From: Heliocidaris erythrogramma
Taxonomy: Eukaryota; Echinodermata; Echinoidea; Camarodonta; Echinometridae
Assembly (NCBI GenBank): GCA_025617745.1
Contig: CM046864.1
Span: 3,839,205 to 3,903,204, forward strand
DNA: 64,000 nucleotides
Reading direction: 5' to 3'
Under the pieces are notes generated by a model. That model was given only the letters and a program-made list of their open reading frames with translations, made no database searches and had not been told where the DNA came from. The number at the start of each line of letters is the position of its first letter. Within the stretch, counting starts at the first letter, position 1. Below, piece after piece: positions 1 to 64,000 of the stretch. The position numbers and the translations under genes are program-made.

Positions 1-997
1 CTCTAGGCTTACGCCATGAGCGCTCCAATCCCTTTTTGGGAAGTGTGAACGTCCCTCCGCGGAGGGATCGGTTTTCACCTGAGTGCGTGACTACTAGTGC
101 TCCCCTATTGCCGCTTTCGAGCGGTCCAATAGTGGGTTCACATGCCTTTAGTAGTCATCGGGCACATACCGAGTCATCTCGGTCTGCCCACGCACTGGGA
201 GCTTTTAGCTCCCAACCCATGGCTACTGCATCCTCTTGCTTAGCCAATATGGGTGATTTGGGCGATTCTCTAGGCTTACGCCATGAGCGCTCCAATCCCT
301 TTTTGGGAAGTGAACGTCCCTCCGCGGAGGGATCGGTTCGTGTTTCCGAAGTGGCTTCGGAGATCCGAATGAATCCGATTAAGCGTTCTAACAAAAGGGT
401 TTCGGCTACGACTCTTGTCGAGCCAGCCAAGAAAAAGGCCAAGAAGAAGGCAAAAAGGGGCAAGGCTTTGCCGGCCTCTTGCCCGTCTGGCCTGGCTAAC
501 CCAGCTAGCTCCTCTCAAGCTGACATGTTCAGCATGATGCGGGCTTTTGCTCAGAATCAGGGTTGGTCCTTTGTACCGGCTACTTCAACCCTGACTTCTG
601 TCCCTATTCAGGGGTCTGACTTTGAGACTAATCAACCTTTTGTGTTTGATTCCTCTTTGTCTGAGACTGATTCGCATGTGCCTCCTACTCCCGCGGCCCT
701 TGGGGCTCCGCCGGGCGAGGAGACTGTTGGTGAGCCATGCGGGGACCCGCCTGCGGAGGCCTTTGTTAACGTTCCTTTGTCTCTTTCCACTCGGGTGGAA
801 CCAGATTTGGATGCGTCCTCTCAAGCTTCGGTTCCCGAATCGCTTGGGCTGGCGGAGTCTCAATCGCTCAATCTCTGTGGAGTGGAAGCGATTGTTTTGT
901 TGTCCAAATATCGCCTGAAGTTCAGTCAACCGCGCGCCAGGGTTCGACTTCGCGTTGGTTTAAGCAGCGGGATTTCTGCTGAGTCTGGGCGCTTGGC
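1..997 (+). mobile_element. Retroelement gag-like fossil, cut by the assembly gap
   Basis: A plus-strand frame from about 36 to the gap is rich in Ser, Pro and Ala, with a lysine-rich patch (KKKAKKKAKRGK) and PPGEET-type acidic stretches. This resembles the gag-like first ORF of DIRS or LTR-type elements, and its style recalls the gag-like part of the DIRS fossil at 17.6-21.6 kb. The element is incomplete here and runs into the gap. Bases 1-75 recur at 271-342, a 270-base-spaced direct repeat. Family assignment is tentative. Confidence 0.5.
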
Positions 998-1000
998 GTC

Positions 1001-1500
1001 NNNNNNNNNNNNNNNNNNNNNNNNNNNNNNNNNNNNNNNNNNNNNNNNNNNNNNNNNNNNNNNNNNNNNNNNNNNNNNNNNNNNNNNNNNNNNNNNNNNN
1101 NNNNNNNNNNNNNNNNNNNNNNNNNNNNNNNNNNNNNNNNNNNNNNNNNNNNNNNNNNNNNNNNNNNNNNNNNNNNNNNNNNNNNNNNNNNNNNNNNNNN
1201 NNNNNNNNNNNNNNNNNNNNNNNNNNNNNNNNNNNNNNNNNNNNNNNNNNNNNNNNNNNNNNNNNNNNNNNNNNNNNNNNNNNNNNNNNNNNNNNNNNNN
1301 NNNNNNNNNNNNNNNNNNNNNNNNNNNNNNNNNNNNNNNNNNNNNNNNNNNNNNNNNNNNNNNNNNNNNNNNNNNNNNNNNNNNNNNNNNNNNNNNNNNN
1401 NNNNNNNNNNNNNNNNNNNNNNNNNNNNNNNNNNNNNNNNNNNNNNNNNNNNNNNNNNNNNNNNNNNNNNNNNNNNNNNNNNNNNNNNNNNNNNNNNNNN
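1001..1500. other. Assembly gap (500 N)
   Basis: Exactly 500 N bases, a typical scaffold gap of unknown true size. Sequence to its left is GC-richer retroelement; to its right it is AT-rich flank, so the two sides need not be close in the genome. Confidence 0.99.
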
Positions 1501-2468
1501 TATGTACAACCAGTGTCAAGTCATTTATATTTTAATTCATCAAGACTGATGGCAGTCGGTGTGTAAGTGTGTGTATGTGTGCAGGACTGGTGTCTATAGT
1601 GTGTGTAGGTGTGTATGATGAGTGATGTGTATGTGTATGATGACGAGGTGTGTGTGTTGGGGGGGGGGGGGAGATATTTTAACGTCTGTTATATACGTAA
1701 GTGTCTTCATTCAATTTTGTTTGTTCTTCAGTCAATGTATGAATTGTTCATGAATTAAGTTTACTGGAAAAGAATTCTATTTTGTTATCAGTTAAGTGGA
1801 AAAAGAATTGCATTTTGAAGAATAAGTTAAATATTTGTGATGAGATCAGAATAACAAATTATGGAAATATTCATGGGGTAGGGTGTGCTTTTGGTTTATG
1901 TATGTACTTTTGTTGGGATTTCTTTGTTTGTTTATATTGATTTATGTGTATTGATGTATTTTCAATGAAATCTCTAATAAAAACATTATGGGGAAAAAAG
2001 TATACACAAGGAACGTAGATGTATCTGTCCAGCTTATCACATAGGAGAAAATAGGTTTATAATTATTAAGTACGACTTTACTTCTCATGGAAATGTTGTT
2101 TTTACGTTAATGTCGTCATTATTAACCCATATGCTACTATACCTTGCAATAACTTGAGGTATTTAAAGCTGTGATTTAGGGTTATGTATTTCATGTATTC
2201 TGAAATGTAGTTCTTTATATAATGTATTTGTTACTGCGAACTTAAATCGTATAAATTTATAAGCAATGATGCAGAATTGTAATTTAACACCGTCAAAAGA
2301 AATCAAACAAGGACTCGCTTGAGTATGCAGCAGGTTTCCCTAGCGGAATATTTATTTCAGTTATATAATATAGGTTATATTATTACATGTGAAAGGAAAT
2401 GAGAGAATATTTATTTCCACGAGAGTTGCCAAAGCTGTTGTATATGTTATTTCCTTACAATTATATAT

Positions 2469-2516
<48 letters not shown>

Positions 2517-3922
2517 AACTTACAGCCTCGTTGAAGAAATGATAGACATAAAGAATACTCCCAGAATAATGTATAAATCAATTGCTCTAGAAATAATACA
2601 TTAAAAATGATATGGTAAATTAATTTTATGAAATAATGATTCCATAATAATTTTCAAATAGAAATCAAAACTCGTGTTACTGATAACGTTTCTTATCACC
2701 GTGCAATGTAACACACCCATTGTTTTGATGAACAGATGAGACATAACTTTATGTCTTGTTTTGTTCCCAACGCAAGTCATACAACATTACTGTAGTAAGA
2801 AAATTAGAGGGAGGATCGAGGCGAGATCGAAAATTGTAGTTCGCACTTTACATAAGCATGTTTACACGTAATTAGCTTAACATTTCGATTAATTAACGTT
2901 ATTAAAATATTTAGTTGCATTAGTTGCAACCTAGAACCTGAGTAAGTTAATATGAATATATATCACATATGTAAACTCAATGATCATACAGATAGTCGAA
3001 GGAGGAAATATTAAAATTAAATAATACAAAATATATAATTCCATGCTTTATTAATTGTAAATACTTGCATCAGTATTTCAAAGGTAGATTTTAGTTGCAT
3101 ATTAATGTTTGCAGGGCTTAGAAACTGTTTTATTACTAAGCGCCTTCAAGACAAAAAAATGTCCACATCAGATACACACAAGTTTGTCAACTGTATATTT
3201 CCATATTAAAGTCCTTCCAAAATGGAGCATAAACATGAGGTTACGCCTTGAATCATTCCAACTGTTGGCTTATTGACCTCATACAACCACACTATTTGAT
3301 GAACTTGCAAGCCCTGTTCTACATCATAAGCGCTATGTAATTATTGATGCAAGGTCACCTAAATAAAAAATAATGTACTTACGATATATGATAGAAAAAG
3401 AGAGAGATAGAGGGGAAGCTAAACTTCCCAATTAATAGACGCGTTCAAAATAAAACTATAAAGAATAAATGTTACTTTTTCAAAGACTTGTTGGTCTCAA
3501 ATCGGTCGAGATAGAAAACAGCATGGGATGGCAATCTTCTATTAAGGTTGCAGTTCTGAGAAAAGGCTTGTGTTCATTAGTTTTTTTTGCTTTTTTAAGT
3601 AAATACAAATTACTTGGTTAATATATATAAAATGATATCAGCCCCTTCCCAGATTAGTATTATGTATTATCAAATAGAGCAAATGCAATTATGAACTCAA
3701 TATAAATATATATTTAATAGTACGATTGTTTATACTTAGTTATATAACCTATCAATTATGGATTTAGAAAAGTACCTGATATGCCACCCTGTAAAACTAT
3801 CGTGTTAAACTAACGTGTAAACTAACGAGTAATATATAGGTAACTACATCTAATTTAATCTCTTTTTTCAAAGAGTTTCACTGTCATGTTCGGTTCGTGT
3901 CCGTAAGTAGGTTTCGTGTTGA
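1501..3922. other. AT-rich flank beyond the gene's last exon
   Basis: No coding sequence recognised. It holds a TG-rich microsatellite (about 1558-1660) ending in a G run, an AT microsatellite (about 2462-2512), and TTTATT candidates for minus-strand polyadenylation, the nearest useful one at 3129-3134. Around 1950-2000 a TCTAATAAAAAC stretch looks like a LINE 3' end similar to that at 23.17 kb. The 3' UTR of the EGF gene should lie in the right part. Confidence 0.5.
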
Positions 3923-63757
<59,835 letters not shown>

Positions 63758-64000
63758 CTATATAAAAAGGTTCAAACAAAACATCTTTTAGATGAAAGAA
63801 TCTGATATTCTGTAAACAGTGGTTCGTTGGAAACCGTACTTCAATGCCATTCCAATAATCAGTAGATGAATTATAACAGATTGTTCATTGGTCATTATTT
63901 CATCATCTGTTGAATTGTGTTCATTAAGTGTTAATTTTAACAAAGTTACTGAACAAAACATGAATACTAGTTAAAATGTATAATTATTTCCTTTTACTTT
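63758..64000 (-). other. Start of the next upstream intron
   Basis: AT-rich, no exon seen. The gene continues beyond the window, because exon 1 begins in phase 1. Confidence 0.6.

Noticed and set aside
36-1535. 499-residue open frame at the left edge
   Set aside because: A third of it crosses the N gap, which any frame can read through; only the left part is real sequence and it is a retroelement fossil, not a host gene.

Overview
The window looks like AT-rich nuclear DNA from a marine invertebrate deuterostome, most likely an echinoderm such as a sea urchin. The reasons are short GT-AG exons scattered in long introns, a fibropellin-like run of EGF domains, tRNA-derived SINEs ending in ATT repeats, a DIRS-type retroelement and many small foldback elements. 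The species call rests on recognition, not on a search.

One gene fills almost the whole window on the minus strand, from the right edge (where it continues beyond the window) down to about position 3923. I can place 40 consecutive coding exons. They encode, in transcript order: seven EGF-like domains (63757-57328), a SEA domain on two exons (56956-55911), seven more EGF domains (54967-43589), seventeen EGF domains in the repetitive middle (41516-12933), one calcium-binding EGF (12178-12056), a second SEA domain on two exons (11751-10315), a last EGF (9086-8985), a transmembrane exon (6080-5939) and a tyrosine-rich cytoplasmic tail on three exons (5368-3923). That is 33 EGF and two SEA domains. 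The 40 exon lengths sum to one unbroken frame of about 1,656 codons including the stop. The product should be a type I, cell-surface, multi-EGF protein. The signal peptide and N-terminus lie outside the window.

The middle of the gene is a fourfold amplification of a four-exon cassette. The order is an EGF ending STCETG, one ending NTCQTG (or SGNTC-like variants), one ending DPTCSTG, and a short non-calcium EGF starting VECGSS. Two neighbouring copies (about 33.0-36.67 kb and 36.67-40.5 kb) are nearly identical through their introns, so they duplicated very recently or are an assembly artefact. A half exon near 41.7 kb is a scar of the same kind of recombination.

The introns act as traps for mobile DNA. 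Between 15.9 and 23.3 kb there is a TIR-bounded tandem-repeat element, then a LINE split by a DIRS-like fossil that itself carries a foldback element with a tRNA-like core. Between 23.44 and 30.29 kb sits a 6.4 kb element with piggyBac-type ends and TTAA target duplications, whose empty site is preserved in the two paralogous introns. A 1 kb TA-flanked element is shared by three of the four cassettes and so dates their duplications. Further right are a pair of 1.3-1.5 kb array elements (49.0-50.5 and 51.2-52.5 kb), a 1.9 kb foldback (46.45-48.33 kb), SINEs and Tc1/mariner-like elements.

The left edge (1-1000) holds a retroelement gag-like fossil, then a 500-base assembly gap, then 2.4 kb of AT-rich flank beyond the gene's last exon. 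No second host gene was recognised on either strand.
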